Notes: a model not told the origin generated them from the letters alone. Shown: positions 45,397 through 54,874, counted from the stretch's first letter. The stretch: DNA of 64,000 nucleotides from Flammeovirgaceae bacterium UBA7330 (GCA_002471275.1 DKPQ01000024.1:124001-188000), one strand, 5' to 3'. Program-made: numbers and translations.

Positions 45397-46103
45397 TCTT
45401 CTTCTTTCTCAGTAAAAAGTTGATACAGTGAATAAATATGTGCTGTGAGCACCAATGGTACAATAAAAGTTGGTAACCACACGAAGGGGGCGTACAATAC
45501 CGCCACATTGGGTGCATCGAAGATGCTTGAGTCATAGAAAAATGGCGTGGCCATGATGGCTCTGATCACCACATTGAAAAGGAGGCCAATGGCAATAAAA
45601 TTCCAGATGATTGCCCCGATACGGAACTTTGTTTTACCTCCTACAAGAAAAAGAGCTGCAAATGGTGCGGTGATCCCGGAGAGGATATCATAGTTTACAC
45701 CCTCGAAGGTCATGTCTTCGGGAACTTTTCCTTCCAGAAAAAGCCACCACAAGACGATCTCTACGGGAACTCTGATAATATGCAGGTATGTTAAACTGGT
45801 GATCGGCATATTCCTGATCATGGACCTACCACGACTTGAAAATAGCGGGGATAGGCTGGTGAGGAGGAAAAAGGCCACGAAAAGAAAAATCTTAGGTGGG
45901 AGGAAGTCCAGATCATAAAAGAATAGCTTGTTGGCCAGTATTCCTGTCAGGCATAACCAGCCGATCAGAAAGATTCCGTATACAATGGGGAAATTGGATT
46001 TCTCCTTGCCAAAGGATGTTTTGACCGAATAGACGGCAAAACCAAATGTTGCGAAAGTGGTAGCAACGAATACCAGGTTGATATAGGGAGGAATTTCTTC
46101 CAT
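45390..46103 (-). CDS. Unknown multi-pass membrane protein
   Basis: A 237-residue integral membrane protein with about seven hydrophobic segments, among them 'LVFVATTFATFGFAVYSV' at the start and 'FVWLPTFIVPLVLTAHIYSL' at the end. No family recognised. It is a single gene, divergent from the Nudix gene and overlapping the TPR gene by 7 bases at its 3' end. Confidence 0.7.
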   Translation of the reverse strand: MEEIPPYINLVFVATTFATFGFAVYSVKTSFGKEKSNFPIVYGIFLIGWLCLTGILANKLFFYDLDFLPPKIFLFVAFFLLTSLSPLFSSRGRSMIRNMPITSLTYLHIIRVPVEIVLWWLFLEGKVPEDMTFEGVNYDILSGITAPFAALFLVGGKTKFRIGAIIWNFIAIGLLFNVVIRAIMATPFFYDSSIFDAPNVAVLYAPFVWLPTFIVPLVLTAHIYSLYQLFTEKEEDY

Positions 46104-46150
46104 ATTGGATCTGAAAGTAATTTAGTTATTCTTGAAAAAAATAAAATAAA

Positions 46151-46158
46151 TATTTTTG
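46151..46158 (+). promoter_or_regulatory. -7 box 6 bases before the Nudix start
   Basis: TATTTTTG, a perfect TAnnTTTG, ends 6 bases before ATG 46165, so transcription should begin at or next to the start codon. A TTG at 46132-46134 is 16 bases upstream, shorter than usual. Confidence 0.4.
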
Positions 46159-46164
46159 ATTTCT

Positions 46165-46809
46165 ATGGGTCCAACCTTTGCTCAACAACTGAAGAACAGA
46201 CTGGAACTAGATCTTCCAGGGGACACATCTCATCGCATCATGATGCCCTCCCTGATCAGTGGAGAACGTATCAGGTTCGCCAATTCAAAGAAACCGCGTG
46301 ATGGTGCAGTACTGATCCTTTTTTATGAAAAAGATGGACAACTGCGGTTTCCCTTGATTCAAAGGCCTCAGTATAACGGACCTCACGGTGGTCAGATCTC
46401 TCTACCTGGTGGAAAATGGGAAGAGGGTGATCAGGATCTCTTTCACACAGCATTGCGTGAGGCGGAGGAAGAAATAGGGATAATAGCAGATAAGACCAGT
46501 ATCATCGGTTCATTGAGTTCTTTCTCTGTGGTGGCAAGTAATCACCAGGTTTTACCTGTAATAGGCTATTATCCGGAGGTCCCGAAGTATATCCCGGATC
46601 AAATAGAAGTGGATGAAGTGGTGGATGTAGCCCTTGATGACCTGATGGATGAAACCAATTTGAAGCGAACAGAGATTGTAGTAGGAAATAATGTGAGGCT
46701 GGACTCTCCGTACTTTGACCTGGGGAATAAAGTGGTTTGGGGAGCTACGGCAGGCATGTTATCAGAGCTCAAACACATCGTTTTGGAGCTGAGATACGAG
46801 CAATTTTAG
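46165..46809 (+). CDS. CoA pyrophosphatase (Nudix)
   Basis: A 214-residue Nudix hydrolase starting at ATG 46165 (an in-frame TTG at 46156 overlaps the promoter box). The motif 'GGQISLPGGKWEEGDQ' followed by 'ALREAEEEIG' is typical of the CoA pyrophosphatase (NudL-like) group, which cleaves CoA and acyl-CoA to 3',5'-ADP and 4'-phosphopantetheine. No signal peptide. The stop overlaps the convergent transporter gene by 4 bases. Confidence 0.88.
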   Translation: MGPTFAQQLKNRLELDLPGDTSHRIMMPSLISGERIRFANSKKPRDGAVLILFYEKDGQLRFPLIQRPQYNGPHGGQISLPGGKWEEGDQDLFHTALREAEEEIGIIADKTSIIGSLSSFSVVASNHQVLPVIGYYPEVPKYIPDQIEVDEVVDVALDDLMDETNLKRTEIVVGNNVRLDSPYFDLGNKVVWGATAGMLSELKHIVLELRYEQF

Positions 46810-47603
46810 AAAAAACCTTCACTGGTAGCTGTCGCTTCCTCTTTCATTTTATGGGAAAGTTCAGCGCCAAGGTAGTTATCAATGAGGTAGTGTCCCAGGT
46901 AAATAAGGGGAGTGAGCACAATGGCTATAAAGAACTTGTAGATATAATTGATGATCCCCACGGAGAGAACCTGCTCAAAACTCCATTGAGATCCCGCAGG
47001 TGCCAGGAAGTAAAAGGCGATAAACAGGACAACAAAACTATCTATGAACTGGGATACAAGGGTACTTCCAGTGGCTCTGAGCCACACCATTTTTTCTCCA
47101 GTGATCCTTCTTAATTTTTGAAAGACAAAGACGTCCAGCAACTGACCGATGAGGAATGCTATCAGGGAGCCAACAATGATCCCAAGGCCCTGAGTAAAAA
47201 TTGTCTTAAAGGCGTAGTTGATATTGAAAGGGTTGCCATCGGGATCCTGACTATTCACATCCAGCCAAAATTCTGCGGGAGGTAGAAGTGTTATTATATA
47301 GATCACCAGAAAAGCAAAGGCGATGCAGGCTGCAGCCAGGTAGCTGATCTTTCTCACACCACGCTTCCCAAAGTATTCATTGATCACATCGGTGGTGATG
47401 AAGACTACTGGCCAGATCACCACCCCGGCAGTGAGGTTGAAATCAAGAATGTATCCCCCCAGAAGCTTGATATTGGCAGGAGGGAGGCCCAAAGTAGATT
47501 CCGCACTAAAGATCTTAACGCCAATCATTTCAGCAAGAATGGCATTGGTCAGGAAGATGCCTGTCAGTAGGAGGAATAAATTTTGTCTTTTATTGCTTTC
47601 CAA
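46806..47603 (-). CDS. Queuosine precursor transporter (VUT/QPTR family)
   Basis: A 265-residue inner-membrane transporter with about six to seven helices. The N-terminal 'LFLLLTGIFLTNAILAEMIG' and the middle 'TTDVINEYFGKRGVRKISYL' are typical of the VUT/YhhQ family, which imports queuosine precursors for tRNA modification. The start appears to be a TTG: no ATG lies between the stop in frame and this conserved N-terminus. It follows RNase Z in the same direction after 7 bases. Confidence 0.85.
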   Translation of the reverse strand: MESNKRQNLFLLLTGIFLTNAILAEMIGVKIFSAESTLGLPPANIKLLGGYILDFNLTAGVVIWPVVFITTDVINEYFGKRGVRKISYLAAACIAFAFLVIYIITLLPPAEFWLDVNSQDPDGNPFNINYAFKTIFTQGLGIIVGSLIAFLIGQLLDVFVFQKLRRITGEKMVWLRATGSTLVSQFIDSFVVLFIAFYFLAPAGSQWSFEQVLSVGIINYIYKFFIAIVLTPLIYLGHYLIDNYLGAELSHKMKEEATATSEGFF

Positions 47604-47610
47604 TGTCTTC

Positions 47611-48528
47611 TTAGTGATTGATTAAGAACCTACGGCCTTCTTCAGCAAGTTCGGTATTTTCAAAGATATTTTTTGCCTCACTGAGCATAGGGGCCAAATC
47701 TTTGTATCGGGTAGAAAAATGACCAAGTAAAAGTTTACCAACGTTGGCTTTCTTGGCCAGTGAAGCCGCCTGAGCAGCTGTGGTATGAAAGGTGTAATTA
47801 GCCCTTTCCTTCATGTCTTCCATGAAGGTGGATTCATGATAAACCAGATCCACATCACGGATCTTTTCTTCCATGCCTGGTATCAGTCGGGTATCGCTGC
47901 AATAGGCATAGCTATAAGGTTTTTTTGGCGGTATGGTGACTTCTTTGGCGCGATATCGGATGTTACCCTCTTCATCCAGCAGGTCATTTCCATTTTTCAG
48001 CTCGTTGACTTCCACCGGCGTGAGGAGCTCAGGTATTTTATCTCTCAATAACCCCCGTTTTTTGGGCTTCTCTCTGAATAAAAATCCCGAACAGTGAATC
48101 CTGTGATCTAAAGGAATCGTCTCAATGGTAAGTTGATGATCCTCAAAAATGACTTCCTGCTTGTTGGGTGTCCACTCATGAAATTTGATGTCGTAACTCA
48201 GGAAAGTGGACGAATATTTTAGCTGAAGACTAATAATCTCAGACAGTCCCGGAGGACCATAAATATGCACATCTGCTTTTTTACCGTAAAGGTGCAGGGT
48301 GCTTAACAAACCCATCAGTCCATAGTAATGGTCTCCGTGGAGGTGAGAGATCAGGATATTCTGGATTCTTGCCAGCTTGATCTTAAACCTCTTGAGTAGG
48401 AGCTGCGTGCCTTCACCACAATCTATCAGGTAATACTTATCCTGAACCCTCAGCAATTGAGCTGTGTGGTGTCTGTTGTGAGCAAAGGCCGCCGAATTGG
48501 ATCCTAGTATTTGAAGCTCGAGCGCCAA
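47611..48528 (-). CDS. rnz: Ribonuclease Z
   Basis: A 305-residue metallo-beta-lactamase-fold endonuclease that removes the 3' trailer of pre-tRNAs. Zinc motif 'ISHLHGDHYYGLMGLL' (HxHxDH at residues 62-67), later 'SDTRLIPGMEEKI' and 'HTTAAQAASLAKKA'. The start is a TTG: the STAS stop is in frame 12 bases upstream, and the family usually begins two or three residues before 'LELQILGSNS'. It lies between the STAS gene and the queuosine transporter, likely in one operon. Confidence 0.93.
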   Translation of the reverse strand: MALELQILGSNSAAFAHNRHHTAQLLRVQDKYYLIDCGEGTQLLLKRFKIKLARIQNILISHLHGDHYYGLMGLLSTLHLYGKKADVHIYGPPGLSEIISLQLKYSSTFLSYDIKFHEWTPNKQEVIFEDHQLTIETIPLDHRIHCSGFLFREKPKKRGLLRDKIPELLTPVEVNELKNGNDLLDEEGNIRYRAKEVTIPPKKPYSYAYCSDTRLIPGMEEKIRDVDLVYHESTFMEDMKERANYTFHTTAAQAASLAKKANVGKLLLGHFSTRYKDLAPMLSEAKNIFENTELAEEGRRFLINH

Positions 48529-48537
48529 ATTTTCAGA

Positions 48538-48918
48538 TTATTCGGATTTTCCTTCTTCTCTTAAACCTTTTTCAATTTCATTCAGGAAGATGGCGTCAAT
48601 GGCTTCTTCTTTGGAAGGAAGGATGTTGATGACTTTGTCTAACTGACTGATGCTGATTAGTTTCATCACATGTTCATTCACTCCATAAATGATGAAGTCA
48701 CCATTTTCAGAAAAGATCCTGTTTCCAACAAGTAAAGCACTTAAGCCTGAAGAATCGGAATATTTAACATTTTCCAGACTCAAGATGACTCTGATTACCC
48801 CTTCTGCCTGTAATGTTACAAATTCAGATTTCACTTCTGGAGCAACCGAAGAATCCAGTTTTTCCTCGTCTATGGTAAGTATGGTATAATGTTCTTGTCT
48901 ATCGATTGAAAATTTCAT
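48538..48918 (-). CDS. STAS-domain anti-sigma-factor antagonist-like protein
   Basis: A 126-residue STAS protein related to SpoIIAA-type antagonists. The conserved 'DSSGLSALL' around Asp55-Ser56 holds the usual phosphorylation site, with the fold seen from residue 8 to 105. These proteins switch partner binding according to phosphorylation by a GHKL-type kinase; the SiaB-like kinase at 2.3 kb is one conceivable partner, without any positional support. The gene lies 9 bases upstream of rnz. Confidence 0.85.
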   Translation of the reverse strand: MKFSIDRQEHYTILTIDEEKLDSSVAPEVKSEFVTLQAEGVIRVILSLENVKYSDSSGLSALLVGNRIFSENGDFIIYGVNEHVMKLISISQLDKVINILPSKEEAIDAIFLNEIEKGLREEGKSE

Positions 48919-48972
48919 TTTTAGTATAGTTTAAGGTTTCTTATATCGAAAATATTGTGTCATTTCTTCACT

Positions 48973-49917
48973 TTAATGCCCTAAAGATTTTTCGATATTT
49001 TTCTTGATCCGGGTTATTACATCCTCTTCCTCAGAGGTTTTGATAAATTCTTTGCCTGTTATTTTTTCAAAGAGCTCAATATATCGATCTGAAACGGATT
49101 GGACAAATGCATCATCCATTTCCGGTACTTTTTGTCCTTCCTTACCCTGAAAGCCATTGGCAATTAACCATCTACGAACGAATTCTTTTGACAGTTGTTT
49201 TTGTTCGTCACCATTTTTCTGCCTTTCTGCATAGCCCTCAGCATAAAAATACCGTGAACTATCCGGTGTATGGATCTCATCGATCAGGATTATTTCATCT
49301 CCGATTTTACCAAATTCATACTTGGTGTCTACGAGAATCAGGCCTTGTTCTTTGGCAAGCTGTGTACCTCTTTCAAACAATTTAAATGTGTACTCTTCGA
49401 GTTTTTTATAGTCCTGCTCGCTCACAATTCCTTGCCTCAGGATCTCTTCTCGGGAGATATCTTCGTCGTGACCCTCATGGGCTTTGGTAGTAGGTGTGAT
49501 CAGTGGTGTAGGTAACTTATCATTCTCTTTGAGCCCTTCTGGTAAAGGATTACCACATAAGGTTCTTTTGCCTGCCTTGTATTCCCGGGCTGCATGACCT
49601 GAGAGATATCCCCTGATGACCATCTCCACCTGGAAAGGTTCACACTTTTTGCCAATCGTCACATTGGGATCAGGAATATCCAATACCCAGTTCTTCACGA
49701 TGTCTTTGGTCTTTTCTAAAAACAAAGCGGCTATCTGGTTGAGCACCTGTCCTTTGTAAGGTATTGCCCTGGGAAGGACCACATCAAAAGCGGAGATCCT
49801 ATCCGTAGCAACCATAACGAGTTTGTCATCTACGGTATATACATCACGGACTTTACCCTGATATTTGTTGGTCTGTCCGCTGAAATGGAAATCTGTGAAT
49901 TTTATGCCTTCGGCCAT
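48973..49917 (-). CDS. purC: Phosphoribosylaminoimidazole-succinocarboxamide synthase
   Basis: A 314-residue SAICAR synthetase, a purine biosynthesis step that joins aspartate to CAIR using ATP. Motifs: 'YQGKVRDVYTVDDKLVMVAT', 'DRISAFDVVLPRAIPYKG' and 'LILVDTKYEFGKIGDEIILI'. The start is ATG 49917 ('MAEGIKFTDFHF'); a TTG at 49926 is in frame but overlaps the promoter box. The length is that of the longer, eukaryote-like PurC form used in this phylum. Likely leaderless (see the box upstream). Confidence 0.93.
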   Translation of the reverse strand: MAEGIKFTDFHFSGQTNKYQGKVRDVYTVDDKLVMVATDRISAFDVVLPRAIPYKGQVLNQIAALFLEKTKDIVKNWVLDIPDPNVTIGKKCEPFQVEMVIRGYLSGHAAREYKAGKRTLCGNPLPEGLKENDKLPTPLITPTTKAHEGHDEDISREEILRQGIVSEQDYKKLEEYTFKLFERGTQLAKEQGLILVDTKYEFGKIGDEIILIDEIHTPDSSRYFYAEGYAERQKNGDEQKQLSKEFVRRWLIANGFQGKEGQKVPEMDDAFVQSVSDRYIELFEKITGKEFIKTSEEEDVITRIKKNIEKSLGH

Positions 49918-49923
49918 GGTGGG

Positions 49924-49931
49924 CAAAGGTA
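49924..49931 (-). promoter_or_regulatory. -7 box 6 bases before the purC start
   Basis: On the minus strand TACCTTTG, a perfect TAnnTTTG, ends 6 bases before ATG 49917. No TTG is placed at the expected -33 position. If used, the mRNA would have little or no leader. Confidence 0.4.
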
Positions 49932-49964
49932 ATGAGTTTTAGGTATTAGATGCCCAGTAAAAAT

Positions 49965-50885
49965 CTACAGCACCAAAAACTGACTAAGATAATTCCTACT
50001 GATCAGCAAAGATGTTTCGATATCTTCTTTACTGCCTTCAAACGATTTATCCTCTACCTCGATACAGACCGGACCCCGGTATTTTACATCTGTGAGTGCT
50101 GCGAAAAACTTGCTCCAGTTCACGTCTCCCAGACCGGGTAGTTTAGGGGAGTGATACTCCAGTGGAGTCGCCAGGATACCCACTTTGTCCAGTTTTTCGG
50201 GATAGAGCTTCACATCCTTTAGATGTATATGATGCAGTCTTTCTTTGAAATCGTAGATAGGCTGATAGGCATCCATGTGCTGCCAGATCATGTGCGAAGG
50301 GTCGTAGTTCAACCCGAAGTTTTTATCAGGGATGATGTTGAACATGCGTTCCCAGATCACCGGACTGACGGCCAGGTTTTTCCCGCTGGGCCATTCGTCG
50401 TTAGTGAAGTACATGGGGCAGTTCTCGATACCTAAGTTTATGCCATGATCACCGGCCAGCTTTACCAGGTCAGGGAAGATTTTTTCAAACCTTTTAAAGT
50501 TCTCATCCACATTCTTGCTCGGGTCCCTGCCAACAAAGGTGTTGACGTTTTTCAAACCCATCATCGCGGCTCCTTTGATGACTTTCTTCAGGTGCTCCAC
50601 ATAGGTTTTTGATAGCTCGGGATCAGGATCCAAAGGGTTAGGGTAATAGCTCATGGCCGAGACATATACCCCTTTGGATTGACAATATTCGTTGTAAAAT
50701 GCGGCTTTGTCCTTGTCCAGGGTATCCACATCGATATGTGTGACACCGGCATACCTGCGTTCGGCTTTGCCTTTTGGCCAACACATAATTTCTACGCATT
50801 TAAATCGCTGGGCAGCAGCGAAGTCGATTACTTCTTCAAAAGAATTGTCAGCTAAGATGGCGCTTACAAAACCTAAGTCATGCAT
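49965..50885 (-). CDS. Sugar phosphate isomerase/epimerase-like (xylose isomerase-like TIM barrel)
   Basis: A 306-residue cytosolic TIM-barrel of the AP-endonuclease-2/IolE/hexulose epimerase type. Typical segments: 'AAQRFKCVEIMCWPKG', 'HGINLGIENCPMYF' (metal-ligand Glu), 'NFGLNYDPSHMIWQHMDAY', 'HHIHLKDVKLYPEKLD' and 'GPVCIEVEDKSFEGS'. It probably isomerises or epimerises a sugar or an inositol-type compound. It sits 35 bases downstream of the nucleoside-type transporter gene, so the two may work on the same substrate. Confidence 0.82.
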   Translation of the reverse strand: MHDLGFVSAILADNSFEEVIDFAAAQRFKCVEIMCWPKGKAERRYAGVTHIDVDTLDKDKAAFYNEYCQSKGVYVSAMSYYPNPLDPDPELSKTYVEHLKKVIKGAAMMGLKNVNTFVGRDPSKNVDENFKRFEKIFPDLVKLAGDHGINLGIENCPMYFTNDEWPSGKNLAVSPVIWERMFNIIPDKNFGLNYDPSHMIWQHMDAYQPIYDFKERLHHIHLKDVKLYPEKLDKVGILATPLEYHSPKLPGLGDVNWSKFFAALTDVKYRGPVCIEVEDKSFEGSKEDIETSLLISRNYLSQFLVL

Positions 50886-50920
50886 GATAAAATCGTCTTT
50901 TTATTCAGAAATCAAAATTG

Positions 50921-52150
50921 TTACTTATCAATAGTCACCACTTTCCCTTTTTCATGGAAGAATATCACCACAAATATCAGGACAACTGCTACGATATAGG
51001 ATGGGAACAGCCATACACCGGTCCAGTTGGTGACTTCCTCATAGGTATAGGCATCTTTTACCCATCCGGATACGAGGGACCCAATGAACATCCCTACACC
51101 ATAGGTGGCCAAAGTTATGAGACCGATAGCCTGCGATTTGATCTTAGGTCCGGCCTTTCTATCTGTGTAAATCTGCCCAGACACAAAAAAGAAATCGTAA
51201 CAAATACCATGAAGCAGGATGGCGACATAAAACATCCACTCAAGACTGTCTGCATTTCCAAACCCGAAGAAAACGAACCTGATGATCCAGGCTATGAGCC
51301 CCACAATGATAATTTTCTTAATTCCCAAACGCACATAGAGAATGGGCAGGATGAGCATGAAAATAACTTCAGAGGCCTGACCCAATGACATTTTGTTTTC
51401 TACCTTAAAGCCTGTAGGGTCTGCATTAGGAAACGAGAATATGTAGGCATCTGTGATGGCCGGATTACCCCATGTATAATAAAATGCCAGAGGAATACAG
51501 ATCACAATGGAAGAGATAAAGAAAATGAGATATGATTTTTCTTTCAAAAGGACCAATGCGTCTTTTCCAAGAATTTGTCCAATGGAAACAGGGCCTTCTG
51601 ATGTAGGTGGTGTTTTGGGAAGAAAGAAAGAAAATACTCCCAATACGATGGAGAACCACATGGTGAATTCGAAAATCACTACTTCTCCACCAACACCCAT
51701 AAATCCGACAATATTCACGATCACGATCCAGGCAATTGTTCCCAGTACCCGAATAGAAGGAAATTCCTTCTCCGAGTTTTCCATCTGCTGCATAGAAATA
51801 GAAATGGCCAGCGAAATGGTAGGAGTAAAAGTCAGACAATAAAGCAGTATGGCCCAAAAGAAGGTGTTAGGGTCATCGATTTGCAACACCCAGAATAAGA
51901 TGACCGCTCCGGTGAGGTTTAGCCAACCCATGACTTTCTGTGCCGAAAAAAATCGGTCAGCCAGAATACCCACAAAGAAAGGGGCTGCGATCATGGCAAT
52001 GGAAAAAGCAGCGTAAGCCTGACCTACCTGATCGCCTGTGGCTCCAAGCTGATTGGTCATGTATTTACTCATTTGACCATACCAAGCTCCCCAGGCGCAA
52101 TACTGGAGAAACATCATGGTCGATAACTGTAGTCTGGTACTTGTTTTCAT
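50921..52150 (-). CDS. MFS nucleoside:H+ symporter-like transporter
   Basis: A 409-residue inner-membrane transporter with 12 helices, resembling the NupG/XapB (Nuc_H_symport) branch of the MFS: 'STMMFLQYCAWGAWYGQMSK' at the start and 'IAAPFFVGILADRFFSAQKV' at the end of helix 2. In this phylum many such proteins are annotated broadly as sugar or nucleoside permeases. It precedes the sugar isomerase-like gene in the same direction, so its real substrate could be a sugar. Confidence 0.82.
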   Translation of the reverse strand: MKTSTRLQLSTMMFLQYCAWGAWYGQMSKYMTNQLGATGDQVGQAYAAFSIAMIAAPFFVGILADRFFSAQKVMGWLNLTGAVILFWVLQIDDPNTFFWAILLYCLTFTPTISLAISISMQQMENSEKEFPSIRVLGTIAWIVIVNIVGFMGVGGEVVIFEFTMWFSIVLGVFSFFLPKTPPTSEGPVSIGQILGKDALVLLKEKSYLIFFISSIVICIPLAFYYTWGNPAITDAYIFSFPNADPTGFKVENKMSLGQASEVIFMLILPILYVRLGIKKIIIVGLIAWIIRFVFFGFGNADSLEWMFYVAILLHGICYDFFFVSGQIYTDRKAGPKIKSQAIGLITLATYGVGMFIGSLVSGWVKDAYTYEEVTNWTGVWLFPSYIVAVVLIFVVIFFHEKGKVVTIDK

Positions 52151-52342
52151 TGCGTTAAATATAGATCAAAAAGCAAGTTTAACATGATCTCTTCATTGTT
52201 TTTGGGAATTCTTTTGAATAAACGACCCTGAAAGATCCATTTTATTTTGATCCGTATAAATATTACCCCATAAAGACAAAAGGCTACTACAGATTCATAT
52301 TAGCATCTGATTAAAAAAATGGAAGACGGAATTTAAGAGGGG

Positions 52343-53647
52343 TCAAAGCTCAATTTTCTTCTTCAGGTCCCCGTGTTCATAAATCTCTCTGACTTCGGGT
52401 TCGCCTTTTTTGTTGTAATAGGTCCAGTTACCATGTCGCTTGTTTCTATGGTAGGTGCCTTCATAATACTTGTTGCCATTTCTATGGTACCGGACATAGT
52501 CACCTTGCAGCCAGTTTAGTTTCCAGTTGGAAACAACCTCTGGCTCGCCATTGGGAAAGTAGTCAACGGCTTTTCCTGCCTTGATACCATAGGCATAGGT
52601 TTCTTCTTTGATCAGTTTTTTATGTTCATAGAGAAGCTTCACGCCATGCAGTTTGCCAGATTCATACGGTTCCACTAAAACGAGGTTTTCCTTGTCATCG
52701 TAGGTTTTCCATTTGCCATGAGGAAGCTCGTTGCGGATGCTCTTTTCCTGAATGAGATTTCCTTTTTCATTGTATTCTTTGATGTCGGCATCCATGCCAT
52801 GATTGCTGTAGACGCCCACAGATTTGACTTCTCCACTAAGGAAGAATTCTGTGCTCTTTCCTGCACGTGCTCCTTCATTGTATGGGATAGTAGCTTTTGG
52901 TGATCCATCGTCATAGAAAACTTCATACATTCCCTCAAGACCACCATTTACATATACTCCCCTTGACCGAAGTTGACCGTTTTCATAGTAGTACTTTACC
53001 GAACCGGTTCGCGATCCTCTGCGGTTGATAGCTTCCATCTCCAGTTGACCATTCGGAAAGTAAGTTTTGTATTCACCATCAAGAAGGCCATTGACAAGTT
53101 CAGCCTCCAGCTTAATGTTTCCAGTTTCATAGAATTCCCGTGTAATTCCATTCGGCTTCCCTTCTTTGTAGTAGGTTTCTTCCTTTTTGATATCATTGGG
53201 ATAATAAGAAATTACCCATCCTTCAGGCTTGCCATTGTTGAACGTGGTTTGTGCTTTGAGGGAGCCATCAGGATGATAGGATTTTAGTTCACCGGTCAGT
53301 GTATCGTCTGCAAAGACAGCTTCCTGGATTAAATGACCTTCAGGATCGAAGACCTGTGTCAACCCTTGCTTCTGGCCATTTTTATAGCTTGTGGTCCTTT
53401 GGATGGAGCCATCTTCATACAGGTTTACAAACTCTCCCTGTCTTTTCCCTTTTTCATAATGTCCTGTGATGATGACGTTCCCCAAAGGACTGTACATTTC
53501 ATAAAGGCCGTCTACTTTGGAGCTATCATTATCCAGGATGTGGTATTTCTCTTTGATGCTACCATCATCATAGTAGGTAATGATGGGGGTCTGAGCCATC
53601 AAACCCAATGAACATACCAGTAGCGCAATCAGGAAACCTGTCTTCAT
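52343..53647 (-). CDS. Secreted MORN-repeat (YwqK-like) protein
   Basis: A 434-residue protein with signal peptide (start at ATG 53647, 'MKTGFLIALLVCSLGLMAQ'). The rest is more than a dozen MORN-type repeats of the form 'YYENGxLxxxGxYxxGxxxG', e.g. 'YFPNGQLEMEAINRRGSRTG' and 'VRYHRNGNKYYEGTYHRNKR'. The domain family is often named YwqK antitoxin, but no toxin gene is nearby, so that name should not be taken as function here. It is probably a periplasmic or outer-membrane scaffold. Confidence 0.85.
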   Translation of the reverse strand: MKTGFLIALLVCSLGLMAQTPIITYYDDGSIKEKYHILDNDSSKVDGLYEMYSPLGNVIITGHYEKGKRQGEFVNLYEDGSIQRTTSYKNGQKQGLTQVFDPEGHLIQEAVFADDTLTGELKSYHPDGSLKAQTTFNNGKPEGWVISYYPNDIKKEETYYKEGKPNGITREFYETGNIKLEAELVNGLLDGEYKTYFPNGQLEMEAINRRGSRTGSVKYYYENGQLRSRGVYVNGGLEGMYEVFYDDGSPKATIPYNEGARAGKSTEFFLSGEVKSVGVYSNHGMDADIKEYNEKGNLIQEKSIRNELPHGKWKTYDDKENLVLVEPYESGKLHGVKLLYEHKKLIKEETYAYGIKAGKAVDYFPNGEPEVVSNWKLNWLQGDYVRYHRNGNKYYEGTYHRNKRHGNWTYYNKKGEPEVREIYEHGDLKKKIEL

Positions 53648-53683
53648 AACACCACACAAATAAACGAGAATTATTCGAAGAAA

Positions 53684-54862
53684 TTATGCTTTTTGGATGA
53701 CAATGGCGGATGCTCCTCCACCACCATTGCATATTCCTGCTACACCATATTCACCTTTATTCTTGATGAGAACGGTGGTTAATGTAGTCATGATCCTTGC
53801 TCCTGATGCACCCAGGGGGTGTCCGAGAGCAACTGCGCCACCCAGCACATTTACTTTTTCCGGATCCAGTCCGAGGGTTTTGTTATTGGCAAGCGCGACA
53901 ACAGAAAAGGCTTCATTGATCTCGTAATAGTCAATGTCCTCAGGTTTCAAACCTGCCCGCTGTATCGCTTTTGGAATAGCCAGGGAAGGGGCAGTGGTAA
54001 ACCAGATAGGGTCCTGTGCAGCATCTGCAAAACCAATGATTTTTGCTACTGGCTTTAATCCCAGTGACTCCATTTTGCTCTTACTCATCAGTACCATTGC
54101 CGAAGCACCGTCATTGATCGTTGAGGCATTGGCAGCGGTAACGGTGCCCTCAGGATTGAAGACCGGCTTGAGTGAGGGGATCTTTTCGAAGAACACGTTT
54201 TTGTACTCCTCGTCAGTATCCATCACCAGCGAGTCGCCCTTTCTCTGGGGAATCTCTACAGGAATGATCTCAGATTTAAAATCTCCATCCTCCGTCGCTT
54301 TAGCAGCACGCTTATAGGATCTAATGGCATATTCATCCTGCTCTTCGCGAGAGATCTTCATCTCCTTAGCTGTATTATCAGCACAGCTACCCATCGGAAA
54401 GCCGTTGTAAACCTCCCATAGCCCATCATGCATCAGCCCATCAATCAGCTGACCGTGACCATATTTGTAGCCATATCTTGCCTTTGGAATGTAGTAGGGG
54501 ATGTTGCTCATACTTTCCATTCCACCGGCCACCACCACATCATTGATCCCCAACATGATAGACTGAGCACCAAGCATGGCTGCCTTCATTCCTGAAGCAC
54601 AGACTTTATTGATGGTTGTACAGGGTACATGGGTACCAATACCAGCACCAATGGCTGCCTGACGGGCAGGGGCCTGGCCCAGGTTAGCCGATACCACATT
54701 CCCCATAAAAACTTCCTGAACTTCTTTGGGGTCAATCTTTTGACGATCCAATGCACCCTTGATAGCCAGGCTACCCAGCTGAGTGGCAGAAAAGGAGGAG
54801 AGTGTGCCACCAAAACTTCCGATGGGAGTACGTACGATAGATACAATGAATACTTCTTCCAT
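53684..54862 (-). CDS. Acetyl-CoA C-acyltransferase (thiolase)
   Basis: A 392-residue thiolase, starting at ATG 54862 (a TTG two codons upstream is less likely). Active site Cys88 in 'NKVCASGMKAAMLGAQSI', then 'MESMSNIPYYIPKARYGYKY', 'GHPLGASGARI' and the closing 'GICNGGGGASAIVI'. It condenses two acetyl-CoA or cleaves 3-ketoacyl-CoA in fatty-acid or amino-acid breakdown. It lies 12 bases after the BatC-like gene on the same strand. Confidence 0.93.
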   Translation of the reverse strand: MEEVFIVSIVRTPIGSFGGTLSSFSATQLGSLAIKGALDRQKIDPKEVQEVFMGNVVSANLGQAPARQAAIGAGIGTHVPCTTINKVCASGMKAAMLGAQSIMLGINDVVVAGGMESMSNIPYYIPKARYGYKYGHGQLIDGLMHDGLWEVYNGFPMGSCADNTAKEMKISREEQDEYAIRSYKRAAKATEDGDFKSEIIPVEIPQRKGDSLVMDTDEEYKNVFFEKIPSLKPVFNPEGTVTAANASTINDGASAMVLMSKSKMESLGLKPVAKIIGFADAAQDPIWFTTAPSLAIPKAIQRAGLKPEDIDYYEINEAFSVVALANNKTLGLDPEKVNVLGGAVALGHPLGASGARIMTTLTTVLIKNKGEYGVAGICNGGGGASAIVIQKA

Positions 54863-54874
54863 GATCAATGTTGT

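Noticed and set aside
50918..51388. 156-codon plus-strand frame
   Set aside because: Wholly antisense to the MFS transporter gene, polar and without any recognisable motif.
52343..53647. Antitoxin of a toxin-antitoxin pair
   Set aside because: The YwqK name comes from the repeat family; the protein is exported and no toxin gene is adjacent.
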